NCBI RefSeq assembly: GCF_900107255.1
Contig: NZ_FNPH01000001.1
Location: forward strand, 186,001 to 250,000
Origin: Micromonospora pattaloongensis
GTDB taxonomy: Bacteria; Actinomycetota; Actinomycetes; Mycobacteriales; Micromonosporaceae
Reading direction: 5' to 3'
Length of the DNA: 64,000 bases
The translations under genes were made by a program, and so were the position numbers. The notes below the pieces were generated by a model. The model was not told where the DNA came from. It made no database searches and saw nothing but the letters and a program-made list of their open reading frames with translations. This document shows positions 15,828 to 25,052 of the stretch, piece by piece (position 1 is the stretch's first letter; each line of letters begins with the position of its first letter).

Positions 15828-16454
15828 TCAGCGGACCAGCCGCCGGAGGCCGGCGATCGTGCTCCGCAGCGCGCTCGTGATCACCCGTACGTGGGTCTCG
15901 GTGAGGTGCGCGTGCCGGATCAGCGCGCGCAGTTCCCCGACGAACGCCGTGATCTCGCGGTCCAGCTCCTCGGCCGGGTCCGTCGGGTCCGGGCCCGGCC
16001 GCCCCGGCTCCGCGTAAAGCTCCCCGGGTCGCGTCCGCGGCGACGCCGGGCGTCCGCGCCGCGTCTCGCGGGCGGCCTCGCGCAGCTCACGCTTGAGGTC
16101 CCGCACCGAGCCACGTACCTCGTTCTGGATCTCCCCCGCGAGCGCGGCCAGATCCTCCACCGAGGCCCGGATGTCCGACTCCAGGGCGGCCAACTCCCCC
16201 GCCCGCTGCCGCAGCTCCGCCCGGCCGGCGTCGGTGATCTCGTAGACCTTCCGGCCGCCCGCGGCGGTGTGCGTCACCAGCCCCTCGGCCTCCATCCGCT
16301 GCAGCCGCGGATAGATGGTGCCGGCGCTGGGCGCGTAGAGACCCAGGAAGCGGTCCTCCAGCAACCGGATCAGCTCGTAGCCGTGCTTCGGGCCGCCCTC
16401 GAGCAGGTTGAGCAGGTACAGCCGCAGGCGGCCGTGGCTGAAAACGGCGGTCAC
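15828..16454 (-). CDS. PadR-family transcriptional regulator
   Basis: A 208-residue repressor. The winged-helix N-terminal domain (about 5-85) shows LRLYLLNLLEGGPKHGYELI, the APSAGTIYPRLQRMEAEGLV recognition region and the wing ending VYEITDAGR. The remaining 120 residues form a charged, probably coiled-coil dimerisation region interrupted by an Arg/Pro-rich linker. The GTG start (16452-16454) overlaps the stop of a 31-codon reading frame (GTGA). A palindrome at 16629-16642 upstream is the likely operator. PadR proteins commonly repress their own operon and respond to small molecules. Confidence 0.9.
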   Translation of the reverse strand: MTAVFSHGRLRLYLLNLLEGGPKHGYELIRLLEDRFLGLYAPSAGTIYPRLQRMEAEGLVTHTAAGGRKVYEITDAGRAELRQRAGELAALESDIRASVEDLAALAGEIQNEVRGSVRDLKRELREAARETRRGRPASPRTRPGELYAEPGRPGPDPTDPAEELDREITAFVGELRALIRHAHLTETHVRVITSALRSTIAGLRRLVR

Positions 16455-16546
16455 CGCGACTCCTCGTCGAGATCGTCGGCAACCGGCCGGCCGGCGAACC
16501 CATCAAAGGTGAGCCGCTGCGGACCGTCGACCGTCCACGTGCCCAT
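16451..16546 (-). pseudogene. Short remnant of a DUF4097-type gene fused in frame (31 codons)
   Basis: A 31-codon frame with a good ribosome site (AAGGAGG) and ATG at 16544-16546, ending GTGA on the PadR start. Its first 16 residues, MGTWTVDGPQRLTFDG, match the opening I know for actinobacterial DUF4097 beta-helix proteins that precede PadR genes. The rest, FAGRPVADDLDEESR, could be the original C-terminal tail. This looks like an in-frame internal deletion that kept translational coupling to PadR, leaving a functional leader ORF. A short genuine peptide cannot be excluded. Confidence 0.6.
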
Positions 16547-16628
16547 GGCGCCTCCTTGATCGAAAGCCGCGGTGAGCGTATGCGCCAGCGCGGCCGGACG
16601 GTGCGGTGCCTGCCGCAAGAAAGGTAAC

Positions 16629-16642
16629 GCGATACATCGCGA
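16629..16642. promoter_or_regulatory. Palindromic operator candidate for PadR
   Basis: The perfect inverted repeat CGCGAT-AC-ATCGCG lies in the 161-base divergent region between the PadR transcription unit and the gene at 16708, in the most AT-rich stretch of the gap. Its position about 85 bases before the first minus-strand start and 66 before the plus-strand start would allow control of both. Assignment to PadR is by proximity. Confidence 0.55.
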
Positions 16643-16707
16643 CATAACAAGTGGTCGCCGGCCGATGTGGGATCGTGTGCCGACCCCTCCGAGCGGAAAG
16701 GCGGACA

Positions 16708-17385
16708 GTGATCATTCCCGGACGTTTCAACGGACCGCCCGGCTCGGGCAACGGCGGCTACTCCGCCGGCCGCATCGCCGCCCAGCTCGACGGCGACGCT
16801 CCGGTCCAGGTGACGCTGCGGACGCCGCCGCCGCTCGACCGGGAGCTCGTCGTCGTCCGGGACGGGGACGGGATCGCGGTCCACGATCGCGATGGCGGGC
16901 TGGTCGCCGAGGCCGCGCACGTGGAGCCCTTCGACGCGGTCGTCCCGCCGGTGGCGTACGAGGTGGCGGCCGAGGCCTCCGCGGCGTACCCGGGCTTCAC
17001 CGACCACCCCTTCCCGACCTGCTACGTCTGCGGGCCGGCGCGTGACGACGGCCTGCGGATCTTCCCCGGTGCGCTGCCGGACGGGCGCACCGCGGCGCCG
17101 TTCGTGACGCCGACCGGGGCGGGCGCCGAGACGGTCTGGGCGGCGCTGGACTGCCCGGGCGGGTGGGCGGTCATCGGGCCGGGCCGGCCCTACGTGCTGG
17201 GCCGGATGGCCGCGGTGGTCCGCGCGGTGCCGGCCGCCGGTAGCCGCTGCGTGGTGCTGGGCGCGGCCGTGGCGACGCAGGGGCGCAGGGCGCTCGTCCA
17301 CTCCACGCTGTACGGACCCGACGGCGAGTTGCTCGGGCACGCCCGCGCGACCTGGGTCGCGCTGCCGCCTCCGCCTCGGGGATGA
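16708..17385 (+). CDS. Hotdog/thioesterase-like conserved protein
   Basis: A 225-residue protein resembling actinobacterial proteins annotated as thioesterase-family (hotdog fold). Features: the opening IPGRFNGPPGSGNGGYSAG, a central FPTCYVCGPARDDGLRI motif with two Cys, and a C-terminal strand-rich half (VWAALDCPGGWAV, ALVHSTLYGPDGELLGHARATWVAL). GGN-GGY-type openings are typical of acyl-CoA-binding hotdog proteins. GTG start at 16708-16710 after GGAAAGG. Substrate unknown. Possibly under control of the divergent PadR operator. Confidence 0.65.
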   Translation: MIIPGRFNGPPGSGNGGYSAGRIAAQLDGDAPVQVTLRTPPPLDRELVVVRDGDGIAVHDRDGGLVAEAAHVEPFDAVVPPVAYEVAAEASAAYPGFTDHPFPTCYVCGPARDDGLRIFPGALPDGRTAAPFVTPTGAGAETVWAALDCPGGWAVIGPGRPYVLGRMAAVVRAVPAAGSRCVVLGAAVATQGRRALVHSTLYGPDGELLGHARATWVALPPPPRG

Positions 17386-17500
17386 CCCGGTCGTGCCCAC
17401 GGAGGAGACACGCCTAGCTCTGGCTGTGGATTGACCTCGACGCGCCGAGCCGGGACGCTGACCCGCGGTGCCCGGTGGGCACCGTCACGGGAGGAGAGAG

Positions 17501-18412
17501 ATGTCCGACGGACAGATCGTCGTCTCCGGGCTGACGAAGCATTACCGCAACGTCAGAGCGGTCGACAACCTGTCGTTCACCGTGGAGCCCGGTCGGGTGA
17601 CCGGCTTCCTCGGCCCGAACGGCGCCGGCAAGACGACGACGCTTCGCATGATCCTCAACCTGGTCACTCCGACGGCGGGCGCCGCCACCATCGGGGGGCA
17701 GCGCTACGCCGACCTCGCCGAGCCGCTGCGCCACGTGGGGGCGGTGCTGGAGGCGTCGAGCGCGCACAAGGGGCGTACCGGCCTGAACCACCTGCGGGTG
17801 GTCGCCGCCGGCGCCGGGCTGCCGCGGCAGCGCGCGGACGAGGTGCTGGCGATGGTGGGGCTGACGCCGGCCGCGAAGCGGAAATTCAAGGGGTACTCGC
17901 TCGGGATGCGGCAGCGGCTCGGCATCGCGACCGCGATGCTCGGCGACCCGAAGGTGCTGATCCTGGACGAGCCGGCCAACGGGCTGGACCCGGAGGGCAT
18001 CCGGTGGATGCGTGACTTCCTCAAGTCGCTCGCGGCGCAGGGCCGCACCGTGCTCGTCTCCAGCCACCTGCTCTCGGAGATGCAGCTCCTCGCCGACGAT
18101 CTGGTGATCATCGCCGCCGGCCAGCTGATCACGCAGGGGCCGGTCGACGAGGTGATGGGGTCGATGTCCGGCAACACCCAGGTGCGCGTGCGCACCCCGC
18201 AGGCGGAGGCGCTCACCGGGGTGCTCGCCGCGCAGCAGGCCACCGTCACGCCGGGCGGGGACGGAGCGCTGCTGGTCACCGGGGTGGACGCCCCGACCGT
18301 CGGCCGGGCGGCGCTCACCGCCGGCGTCGAGCTGCACGAGCTCACCACCGAGCGGCCCGACCTGGAGCGGGTGTTCCTGGACCTGACCGCGGGGAAGGCG
18401 GGCATCCGATGA
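17501..18412 (+). CDS. ABC exporter ATP-binding protein (DrrA/CcmA type)
   Basis: A 303-residue ATPase: Walker A LGPNGAGKTTT (about 40), signature YSLGMRQRLGIA (in place of LSGGQ, usual for this group), Walker B VLILDEPANGLDPEG, H-loop SSH, then a C-terminal extension of about 80 residues. The ATG at 17501 follows GGAGGAGAG. It overlaps the permease gene by ATGA, so the two form an exporter. Substrates of this subfamily range from antibiotics to lipids; none can be named here. Confidence 0.92.
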   Translation: MSDGQIVVSGLTKHYRNVRAVDNLSFTVEPGRVTGFLGPNGAGKTTTLRMILNLVTPTAGAATIGGQRYADLAEPLRHVGAVLEASSAHKGRTGLNHLRVVAAGAGLPRQRADEVLAMVGLTPAAKRKFKGYSLGMRQRLGIATAMLGDPKVLILDEPANGLDPEGIRWMRDFLKSLAAQGRTVLVSSHLLSEMQLLADDLVIIAAGQLITQGPVDEVMGSMSGNTQVRVRTPQAEALTGVLAAQQATVTPGGDGALLVTGVDAPTVGRAALTAGVELHELTTERPDLERVFLDLTAGKAGIR

Positions 18413-19242
18413 GGCTGGTACGCGCAGAACTGCTCAAGATTCGTACGACGAACGCCTGGTGGCTGTTCGGTCTCGGCGCGCTGGTCATGCTGGCGCTCGC
18501 GTTCCTGGTCAACGCGGTGAACGCGATCCAGCTGCTGAACAACCCGGAGGACGTCCCGGCGATGTCGCCGGAGCAGGCCGAGCAGGTCCGGGCGCAGGCG
18601 GACGTCGTCTTCCAGGCGGCCAACCTCTACACGTCGGGCCAGTTCTTCGGGCTGCTCTTCGTCATGCTGCTCGGCATCGTCGTCGTGACCAACGAGTTCT
18701 ATCACCAGACCGCGACGACGACCTTCCTCGCGACGCCCCGCCGCACCGCGGTCGTGCTGGCCAAGCTGGTGACGGCGGCGCTGTTCGGGGCCGTCTTCTG
18801 GCTGGTCACCACGGCGCTCACCATCCCGTCGACGATGATCTTCTTCGCGGTGAAGGACTTCGACAACCACTTCGGCGACTGGGAGATCACCCGCGCGCTG
18901 CTGCTCAACCTGCTCGCCTATGTGCTCTGGGGCATCTTCGGCGTCGGGTTCGGCGTGCTCATCCGCAGCCAGATCGGCGCGACCATCACCGCCGTGGTGC
19001 TGTACCTGCTCGGCACGACCGCCGCGAGCATCATCTTCACGCTCCTGCGGGTATGGCTGGACGCAGAGTGGATCTCCGAGCTGCAGGTGATCGTCCCGTC
19101 GATCGCGTCGCAACTCATGATCACCGGGACCGAGCTCCCCGGCAGTCCGCCACAGTGGGTCGGCGCGGCCGTGCTGATCGGCTACGCCGTCGTCACCGGC
19201 ACGATCGGGACGCTCATCGTGCGCCGCCGAGACATCGGCTGA
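18409..19242 (+). CDS. ABC-2 type exporter permease
   Basis: A 277-residue integral membrane protein with six predicted helices. The N terminus MRLVRAELLKIRTTNAWWLF is typical of ABC-2 permeases, followed by a 70-residue extracytosolic loop containing MSPEQAEQVRAQADVVFQAA, and helices around 85-105, 135-155, 165-190, 200-225 and 245-268. Its start overlaps the ATPase stop (ATGA). One copy would dimerise to form the pore. Confidence 0.9.
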   Translation: MRLVRAELLKIRTTNAWWLFGLGALVMLALAFLVNAVNAIQLLNNPEDVPAMSPEQAEQVRAQADVVFQAANLYTSGQFFGLLFVMLLGIVVVTNEFYHQTATTTFLATPRRTAVVLAKLVTAALFGAVFWLVTTALTIPSTMIFFAVKDFDNHFGDWEITRALLLNLLAYVLWGIFGVGFGVLIRSQIGATITAVVLYLLGTTAASIIFTLLRVWLDAEWISELQVIVPSIASQLMITGTELPGSPPQWVGAAVLIGYAVVTGTIGTLIVRRRDIG

Positions 19243-19249
19243 ACGCCGC

Positions 19250-19280
19250 GGGCGTGCGGCGCGTCACGCTCCGCACGCCC
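19250..19280 (+). terminator. Hairpin after the ABC exporter
   Basis: Ten-bp arms GGGCGTGCGG (19250-19259) and CCGCACGCCC (19271-19280), 8 bases after the permease stop, flanked by further CCGC/GCGG complementarity. No T-run. Between here and kgd (19281-19486) I see no gene; the region should hold the kgd promoter. Confidence 0.65.
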
Positions 19281-19486
19281 GCCGCGGCCGGCCCCGCGTG
19301 ACATAGGTGGTCCGTGGTGCCGCGCGGACCGATCGGAACACAGTTACGGTTGTGAGACGCGACACGAGGCGCAGGCGACAACGCTCACCGATCGCGTACG
19401 GCGTAGCCTTGATGGGTCCTCACACTTGACGCCCGTGTGGCGGCACCAGCGTGAACCATCCCGCGTGAAAGAGGCGATTACCGGCC

Positions 19487-22400
19487 GTGTCGACCCAGCA
19501 GACTTCGCAGGACAACCCGCTGGCGGGTTTCGGTCCCAACGAGTGGATCGTCGAGGAGATGTATCAGCGTTACCTCGCCGATCCGTCGAGCGTCGACCCG
19601 GCGTGGCACGACTTCTTCGCCGACTACCGGCGTGAGTCGGGCCAGGGCGCGACGCCGACCGAGGCCGCCGCGTCGGCCGGCGCGGCCGGCGCCGCGCGGG
19701 CCGGCACGAGCGCGCCCGCGGCGCCGTCGTCGGCCGAGCCGCGGGCGGCCGAGCGCACCGGGAAGGCCCAGCCCGCCCCGGCTCCGGCGCCCGCCACCCC
19801 GGCCGCACCCACCCCGCCGGTGAGCAAGGCCGCCCCGGCGAAGCCCGCCGCGAAGGCCGCCCCCGCGGCGAAGGCCCCGACCGGCGCCCAGACCACCCCC
19901 CTCCGCGGCGTCGCGGCGAAGATCGTCCAGAACATGGACGCCTCGCTGTCGGTGCCGACCGCGACCAGCGTGCGCGCGGTGCCGGCGAAGCTGCTCGTCG
20001 ACAACCGCATCGTGATCAACAACCACCTGGCCCGCGGCCGCGGCGGCAAGGTCAGCTTCACCCACCTGCTCGGCTACGCGATGGTCAAGGCGCTCGCCGC
20101 GCACCCGGAGATGAACAACTCGTTCGCCGAGGTGGACGGCAAGCCGACCATGGTCCGCCCGGAGCACGTCAACCTCGGCATCGCCATCGACCTGGCCAAG
20201 CCGGACGGCTCGCGCAACCTCGTGGTGCCGTCGATCAAGGCGTGCGAGGAGATGGACTTCCGGCAGTTCTGGCAGGCGTACGAGGACGTGGTCCGGCGGG
20301 CCCGCCGCGGCGAGCTGACCATGGAGGACTACGCCGGCACCACGATCTCGCTGACCAATCCCGGCGGCATCGGCACCGTGCACTCGCAGCCGCGCCTGAT
20401 GGTCGGCCAGGGCACGATCATCGGTGTGGGCGCGATGGAGTACCCGGCGCCGTACCAGGGCATGTCCGAGGAGACCCTCGCGGAACTCGCGGTCAGCAAG
20501 GTCATCACGCTGACCAGCACGTACGACCACCGCATCATCCAGGGCGCGCAGTCCGGCGAGTTCCTCAAGGTGATGCACGAGCTGGTCCTCGGCGAGCACG
20601 GCTTCTACGACGAGATCTTCACCGCGCTGCGGATCCCGTACGAGCCGGTGCGCTGGATGCGGGACGTGGCCGTCACCTCCGAGGGCCAGATCAACAAGAC
20701 CGCCCGGGTGCACGAGCTGATCCACGCCTACCGGGTGCGCGGCCACCTGATGGCCGACACCGACCCGCTCGAGTTCACGATCCGCAAGCACCCCGACCTC
20801 GACGTGCTCCAGCACGGGCTGACCCTGTGGGACCTCGACCGGGTCTTCCCGGTGGGCGGCTTCGCCGGGCAGCAGAAGATGAAACTGCGCCAGGTGCTGG
20901 GCGTGCTGCGCGACTCCTACTGCCGCCGCGTCGGCGTGGAGTACATGCACATCCAGGACCCGGAGGAGCGCCGCTGGATCCAGGAGCGGGTCGAGAAGAA
21001 GTACACCAAGCCGTCGGCCGATGAGCAGAAGCACATCCTCAACCGGCTGAACGCGGCGGAGGCGTTCGAGACCTTCCTGCAGACCAAGTACGTCGGCCAG
21101 AAGCGCTTCTCGCTCGAGGGCGGCGAGTCGCTGATTCCGCTGCTCGACGAGGTGCTCCAGGCGTCCGCCGAGGCCAACCTCGACGAGGTCGTCATCGGCA
21201 TGGCGCACCGCGGCCGGCTGAACGTGCTCGCCAACATCGTCGGCAAGCCGTACGAGAAGATCTTCTCGGAGTTCGAGGGGCACCTCGACCCGAAGTCCAC
21301 CCAGGGCTCGGGCGACGTGAAGTACCACCTCGGCCAGACCGGCAAGTTCGCCACGCCGGACGGCGAGCACGCGATCACCGTGTCGGTCACCGCCAACCCC
21401 TCGCACCTGGAGGCGGTCGACCCGGTGCTGGAGGGCATCGTCCGGGCCAAGCAGGACCGGATCGACCTCAAGCTGGAGGGCTACACGGTCCTGCCGCTGC
21501 TGGTCCACGGCGACGCCGCGTTCGCCGGCCAGGGCGTGGTCGCCGAGACGCTCAACCTCTCCCAGCTGCGCGGGTACCGCACCGGCGGTTCCGTGCACGT
21601 GGTGGTCAACAACCAGGTCGGCTTCACCACCGCGCCGGAGTACAGCCGCTCGTCGCTCTACTCCACCGACGTCGCGCGGATGATCCAGGCGCCGATCTTC
21701 CACGTCAACGGCGACGACCCCGAGGCCGTCGTCCGGGTCGCGCGGCTGGCGTTCGAATACCGCCAGACGTTCAACAAGGACGTCGTGATCGACCTGGTCT
21801 GCTACCGCCGTCGCGGGCACAACGAGGGCGACGACCCGTCGATGACCAACCCGCTGATGTACGCGATCATCGACCAGAAGCGCAGCGTGCGGAAGCTCTA
21901 CACCGAGGAGCTGATCGGCCGCGGCGACATCACGGTCGAAGACGCCGAGGAGCTGCTGCGGGACTACCAGGCGAAGCTGGAGCAGGTCTTCAAGGCGACC
22001 CGCGACGCGGTGTCGACCGGCGCACGGCCGACGCGCAACCGGCAGCCCGAGCCGGAGCCGGCCGTCGAGACGGCGGTGGACCCGGCCGTGGTCCGGGCGA
22101 TCGGCGAGGCCCACGTGACGCTGCCCGAGGGCTTCACCCCGCACAAGCGGATCCAGCAGCTGCTGGACCGGCGCGCGAAGATGGCGACCGAGGGCAACAT
22201 CGACTGGGGCTTCGGGGAGATCCTCGCCTTCGGCACGCTGCTCGCCGACGGCGTCACCGTCCGCCTCGCCGGTCAGGACTCGCGCCGGGGCACGTTCGTG
22301 CAGCGGCACGCCTCGGTCGTCGACGCGCAGACCGGCCAGGACTATCTGCCGGCGTCGTCGGTGGCCCAGCACCCCGCGCGGTTCTTCGTGCACGACTCGC

Positions 22401-23227
22401 TGCTCAGCGAGTACGCCGCGATGGGCTTCGAGTACGGCTACTCGGTGGAGAACCCCGAGGCGCTGGTGCTGTGGGAGGCGCAGTTCGGTGACTTCGCCAA
22501 CGGCGCGCAGTCGGTGGTGGACGAGTTCATCTCCTCGGGTGAGGTCAAGTGGGGCCAGCGGTCGGCGCTGACGCTGCTGCTGCCGCACGGCCACGAGGGC
22601 CAGGGCCCCGACCACACGTCGGGTCGGCCCGAGCGCTACCTGCAGCTCTGCGCCGAGGACAACATGCGGGTGGCCATCCCGAGCACCCCGGCGAGCTACT
22701 TCCATTTGCTGCGTCGCCAGGCGCTGTCGCCCAAGCGCAAGCCGCTGGTGGTCTTCACGCCCAAGTCGCTGCTGCGGCACAAGCTCTGCGTCTCGGACGT
22801 GCAGGAGTTCACGACCGGCACGTTCCAGCCGGTGCTGCGGGACACCTCCGGGCCGCGACCGGAGTCGGTGAAGCGGGTGCTGCTCTGCACCGGCAAGGTC
22901 TACTACGACCTGGTGCAGGCGCGGGCCGAGCGGGAGATCACCGACACCGCCATCGTGCGGATGGAGCAGCTCTACCCGCTGCCCGTCGAGGAGCTGCGCG
23001 CGGCGCTGGCCGAGTACCCGAACGCGGAGGACTTCGCCTGGGTGCAGGAGGAGCCGGCCAACCAGGGTGCGTGGTCGTTCGTCGCGCTCAACCTGCTGGA
23101 GCACCTGGAGGGCGTGCGGCTGCGCCGCATCTCGCGCCCCGCGGCGGCCGCCCCGGCGGTCGGGTCGACGAAGCTGCACGACGCCGAGCAGGCCGCGCTG
23201 ATCGAGGCGGCCCTGCCCCGGCCCTGA
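19487..23227 (+). CDS. kgd: Multifunctional 2-oxoglutarate decarboxylase/dehydrogenase E1-E2 (Kgd)
   Basis: A 1246-residue fused TCA-cycle enzyme found in actinobacteria. Residues 1-40 are the E1 N-terminal helix ([16 protein letters not shown]); 50-130 an Ala/Pro linker; about 130-370 an E2 succinyltransferase-like domain with catalytic [10 protein letters not shown] (about 344-353); about 380-1240 the ThDP-dependent E1 with [16 protein letters not shown] (about 572), GDAAFAGQG (about 674), NNQVGFTT and the C-terminal transketolase region. It decarboxylates 2-oxoglutarate and, with E3 and a lipoylated partner, makes succinyl-CoA. No lipoyl domain is present, as expected. GTG start at 19487. 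The N-terminal Thr residues that GarA-type FHA proteins sense are not tested here. Confidence 0.96.
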   Translation: MSTQQTSQDNPLAGFGPNEWIVEEMYQRYLADPSSVDPAWHDFFADYRRESGQGATPTEAAASAGAAGAARAGTSAPAAPSSAEPRAAERTGKAQPAPAPAPATPAAPTPPVSKAAPAKPAAKAAPAAKAPTGAQTTPLRGVAAKIVQNMDASLSVPTATSVRAVPAKLLVDNRIVINNHLARGRGGKVSFTHLLGYAMVKALAAHPEMNNSFAEVDGKPTMVRPEHVNLGIAIDLAKPDGSRNLVVPSIKACEEMDFRQFWQAYEDVVRRARRGELTMEDYAGTTISLTNPGGIGTVHSQPRLMVGQGTIIGVGAMEYPAPYQGMSEETLAELAVSKVITLTSTYDHRIIQGAQSGEFLKVMHELVLGEHGFYDEIFTALRIPYEPVRWMRDVAVTSEGQINKTARVHELIHAYRVRGHLMADTDPLEFTIRKHPDLDVLQHGLTLWDLDRVFPVGGFAGQQKMKLRQVLGVLRDSYCRRVGVEYMHIQDPEERRWIQERVEKKYTKPSADEQKHILNRLNAAEAFETFLQTKYVGQKRFSLEGGESLIPLLDEVLQASAEANLDEVVIGMAHRGRLNVLANIVGKPYEKIFSEFEGHLDPKSTQGSGDVKYHLGQTGKFATPDGEHAITVSVTANPSHLEAVDPVLEGIVRAKQDRIDLKLEGYTVLPLLVHGDAAFAGQGVVAETLNLSQLRGYRTGGSVHVVVNNQVGFTTAPEYSRSSLYSTDVARMIQAPIFHVNGDDPEAVVRVARLAFEYRQTFNKDVVIDLVCYRRRGHNEGDDPSMTNPLMYAIIDQKRSVRKLYTEELIGRGDITVEDAEELLRDYQAKLEQVFKATRDAVSTGARPTRNRQPEPEPAVETAVDPAVVRAIGEAHVTLPEGFTPHKRIQQLLDRRAKMATEGNIDWGFGEILAFGTLLADGVTVRLAGQDSRRGTFVQRHASVVDAQTGQDYLPASSVAQHPARFFVHDSLLSEYAAMGFEYGYSVENPEALVLWEAQFGDFANGAQSVVDEFISSGEVKWGQRSALTLLLPHGHEGQGPDHTSGRPERYLQLCAEDNMRVAIPSTPASYFHLLRRQALSPKRKPLVVFTPKSLLRHKLCVSDVQEFTTGTFQPVLRDTSGPRPESVKRVLLCTGKVYYDLVQARAEREITDTAIVRMEQLYPLPVEELRAALAEYPNAEDFAWVQEEPANQGAWSFVALNLLEHLEGVRLRRISRPAAAAPAVGSTKLHDAEQAALIEAALPRP

Positions 23228-23238
23228 CCCATCCCCAG

Positions 23239-23269
23239 CCCTCGGGGTCCGCGGCGCGGACCCCGAGGG
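23239..23269 (+). terminator. Terminator after kgd
   Basis: A 13-14 bp inverted repeat (CCCTCGGGGTCCG, 23239-23251, with its complement 23257-23269) with a tiny loop, 12 bases after the kgd stop. No T-run, as usual for high-GC actinobacteria. Confidence 0.85.
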
Positions 23270-23411
23270 TCCGGCCCGCGGGTCCGGCCCGTGCGTCGCC
23301 GACCCTCGGGCCCCGCGCCCCGTCGAGCACGGATTTCTGCACGCGGTTCGGTGTGCCGGGCCGGTTGTTCGGCGGGTAAGTCTTGATCGGCGCGCACACT
23401 GGAGCGATCTG

Positions 23412-23588
23412 ATGTACTTCACCGACCGCGGGATCGAGGAGCTGGTCGAGCGGCGGGGCGAGGAGACGGTCTCCGTCGAATGGCTCGCGGAGCGGCTCCG
23501 CGACTTCCTCGACCTCAACCCCGAGTTCGAGACGCCGATCGAGCGCTTCGCCACCTGGTTGGCGCGGCTCGACGACGAGGACGAGTAA
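23412..23588 (+). CDS. DUF6104-family small protein
   Basis: A 58-residue acidic protein with the opening MYFTDRGIEELVERRGEE and the ending FATWLARLDDEDE, which I recognise as the DUF6104 family of actinobacteria, commonly encoded just after kgd/sucA. A GGAG sequence (23401-23404) precedes the ATG at 23412-23414. Function unknown; it is predicted entirely helical and cytoplasmic. It was missed by length-based gene finding. Confidence 0.85.
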   Translation: MYFTDRGIEELVERRGEETVSVEWLAERLRDFLDLNPEFETPIERFATWLARLDDEDE

Positions 23589-23597
23589 CCGGATTCG

Positions 23598-23667
23598 TCC
23601 CGACGATCTTGGACTTATGGCGCCGCAGTTCGGACAATTCTTCGCCATAGGCCCAAGATCGTTGGGA
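23598..23667. terminator. Long-stem bidirectional hairpin
   Basis: Arms 23598-23622 and 23643-23667 pair over 25 positions with one mismatch and two G-U wobbles around a 20-base loop; the arm contains ACGATCTTGG. It fills the 91-base gap between the convergent DUF6104 gene and the small membrane gene at 23680. It is unusually long for a simple terminator. Confidence 0.85.
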
Positions 23668-23679
23668 TCATGGAGGCGG

Positions 23680-23847
23680 TCAGGCCAGCGCGAGCCAGCC
23701 GGCCAGCGCGATCACGGCGACCGCGACGACCGCGGCGCCGATGATCAACGGCAGTCGGGGCGGCGCTTGGGTGGCCGCCGGCTCCGCCGCCTGGAACGCA
23801 CGGAACGCCTCGGTGCTGCCGCTCGGGTCCACATACTCGTCAGACAT
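23680..23847 (-). CDS. Small single-pass membrane protein
   Basis: A 55-residue protein: a hydrophilic N terminus MSDEYVDPSGSTEAFRAFQA followed by one C-terminal hydrophobic helix (LPLIIGAAVVAVAVIALAGW), so a tail-anchored topology. The ATG at 23845-23847 was chosen; an upstream in-frame ATG at 23901 would add 18 residues of low-complexity sequence. No ribosome site stands out. I recognise no family; the clean codon usage and terminator downstream support a real gene. Confidence 0.6.
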   Translation of the reverse strand: MSDEYVDPSGSTEAFRAFQAAEPAATQAPPRLPLIIGAAVVAVAVIALAGWLALA

Positions 23848-24033
23848 GCCGGAGACCCTAGCGAACGACGGCTCCCCGGCACCGCCCCGCGCACGCGACA
23901 CCGCTCAATCAGGGGCATTTCCGGTAAATCATCCATTTCGCTGCACGTCGCCTCCTTTGTCGCGGCGCGGCGGTCCGAGCGGCGATAACACGAACCGGCC
24001 GGGCGTCATACCCGGACCGGAAGGCGGGTCTAC

Positions 24034-24056
24034 GACGGACGCAATCCGTCTACTGT
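24034..24056 (+). promoter_or_regulatory. Palindrome and -10-like element before the first hydrolase gene
   Basis: GACGGA-N5-TCCGTC (24034-24050) is directly followed by TACTGT (24051-24056), a reasonable -10 element, eight bases before the GTG start. The transcript would be leaderless or nearly so, and a protein bound to the palindrome would block the polymerase. Upstream sequence 23848-24033 shows nothing else definite. Confidence 0.4.
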
Positions 24057-24063
24057 CGATCGT

Positions 24064-24978
24064 GTGCAGGTGAATCGGCTGGTCACGGCGTTCCTCGCGC
24101 TGCTCATGCCGGTCGCGCTCGCCGCCTGCGGGCAGGCGATCGCCGCACCGACGCCCGGACCCGCGGCCGCGCCGCACCAGCCGTACCCGGTCGGCGTCCG
24201 GACGCTCACCTTCGGTCGCGGCATCGCGCGCCCACTCCCCACGATCGCCTGGTACCCGGCCGCGTCCGGCGCCGTCGGCGCCGCGCCGCGCCGAGACGCG
24301 GCACTGGCCGACGGCCGCTTCCCGATCGTGCTCTACAGCCACGGCCTGCACAGCATGCCCGCCCACCACGCCGCGATCACCACGCGGTGGGCGGCCGCCG
24401 GGTTCGTCGTGGTCGCCCCGGCCTACCCGTACACGAATCTCCGGACCGCCCGCTTCGACCGCGCCGACGTACGCAACCAGCCCGCCGACGGCTGGCACGT
24501 GCTGACACAGGTCAGCCGCCTCGACCGCGTCGCCGGTGACCCGTTCGCGGGACACCTCGACACCACCCGCCTCGGCGCGGCCGGTCACTCCGCGGGCGGC
24601 TTCACCACCGCCGGCCTGTTCACCCCCGGGCACGACGCCCGGCTCCGCGGCGGCATCGTGATCGCCGGCGGCATGCGGGACACGTTCGGCGGACCGCCGG
24701 CCGCCATGCTGTTCGTGCACGGCGGCGCGGACCCCACCGTGCTCCCGTCGACCGGGCGGTCGGCGTACGACCGGGTGCCGTGGCCGAAGGCGTTCCTCAC
24801 GGTGACCGGGCAGCGTCACGGCGAGTACATGGGTCCGGGGCACCCCGGGTTCGACCAGTTCATGGGGACCGCGACGGACTTCCTGCGCTGGGCGCTCTAC
24901 GGCGACCCGCAGGCGCGGCGGCGCATCCCGGCCGATGCGCGCCGCGGCGGCGTCACGCAATGGACGGGTCGGATCTGA
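24064..24978 (+). CDS. Lipoprotein alpha/beta hydrolase (copy 1)
   Basis: A 304-residue secreted serine hydrolase: signal peptide with lipobox LAAC (Cys22), then an alpha/beta-hydrolase fold resembling platelet-activating-factor acetylhydrolase/dienelactone hydrolase types. Motifs: TIAWYPAA, VLYSHGLHS (oxyanion region), nucleophile elbow GHSAGG (Ser about 176), FVHGGADPTV (acid) and QRHGEYMG (His). It and the next gene are tandem duplicates with the same lipoprotein architecture. GTG start at 24064, with another in-frame GTG two codons later. Substrate unknown, probably an ester or lipid outside the membrane. Confidence 0.82.
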   Translation: MQVNRLVTAFLALLMPVALAACGQAIAAPTPGPAAAPHQPYPVGVRTLTFGRGIARPLPTIAWYPAASGAVGAAPRRDAALADGRFPIVLYSHGLHSMPAHHAAITTRWAAAGFVVVAPAYPYTNLRTARFDRADVRNQPADGWHVLTQVSRLDRVAGDPFAGHLDTTRLGAAGHSAGGFTTAGLFTPGHDARLRGGIVIAGGMRDTFGGPPAAMLFVHGGADPTVLPSTGRSAYDRVPWPKAFLTVTGQRHGEYMGPGHPGFDQFMGTATDFLRWALYGDPQARRRIPADARRGGVTQWTGRI

Positions 24979-25052
24979 CCGCCGCTGGAGGGGCTTCCGC
25001 CGCCGCTCGCGCAGCGCCGCGTCCCCGCCGGTTCGCGCGGCACAATCGACTG

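Noticed and set aside
19478-23554. A 1358-residue minus-strand open frame across kgd.
   Set aside because: It is the codon shadow of kgd: Arg/His/Leu-rich low-complexity sequence without any domain, while the plus strand encodes an unmistakable Kgd.
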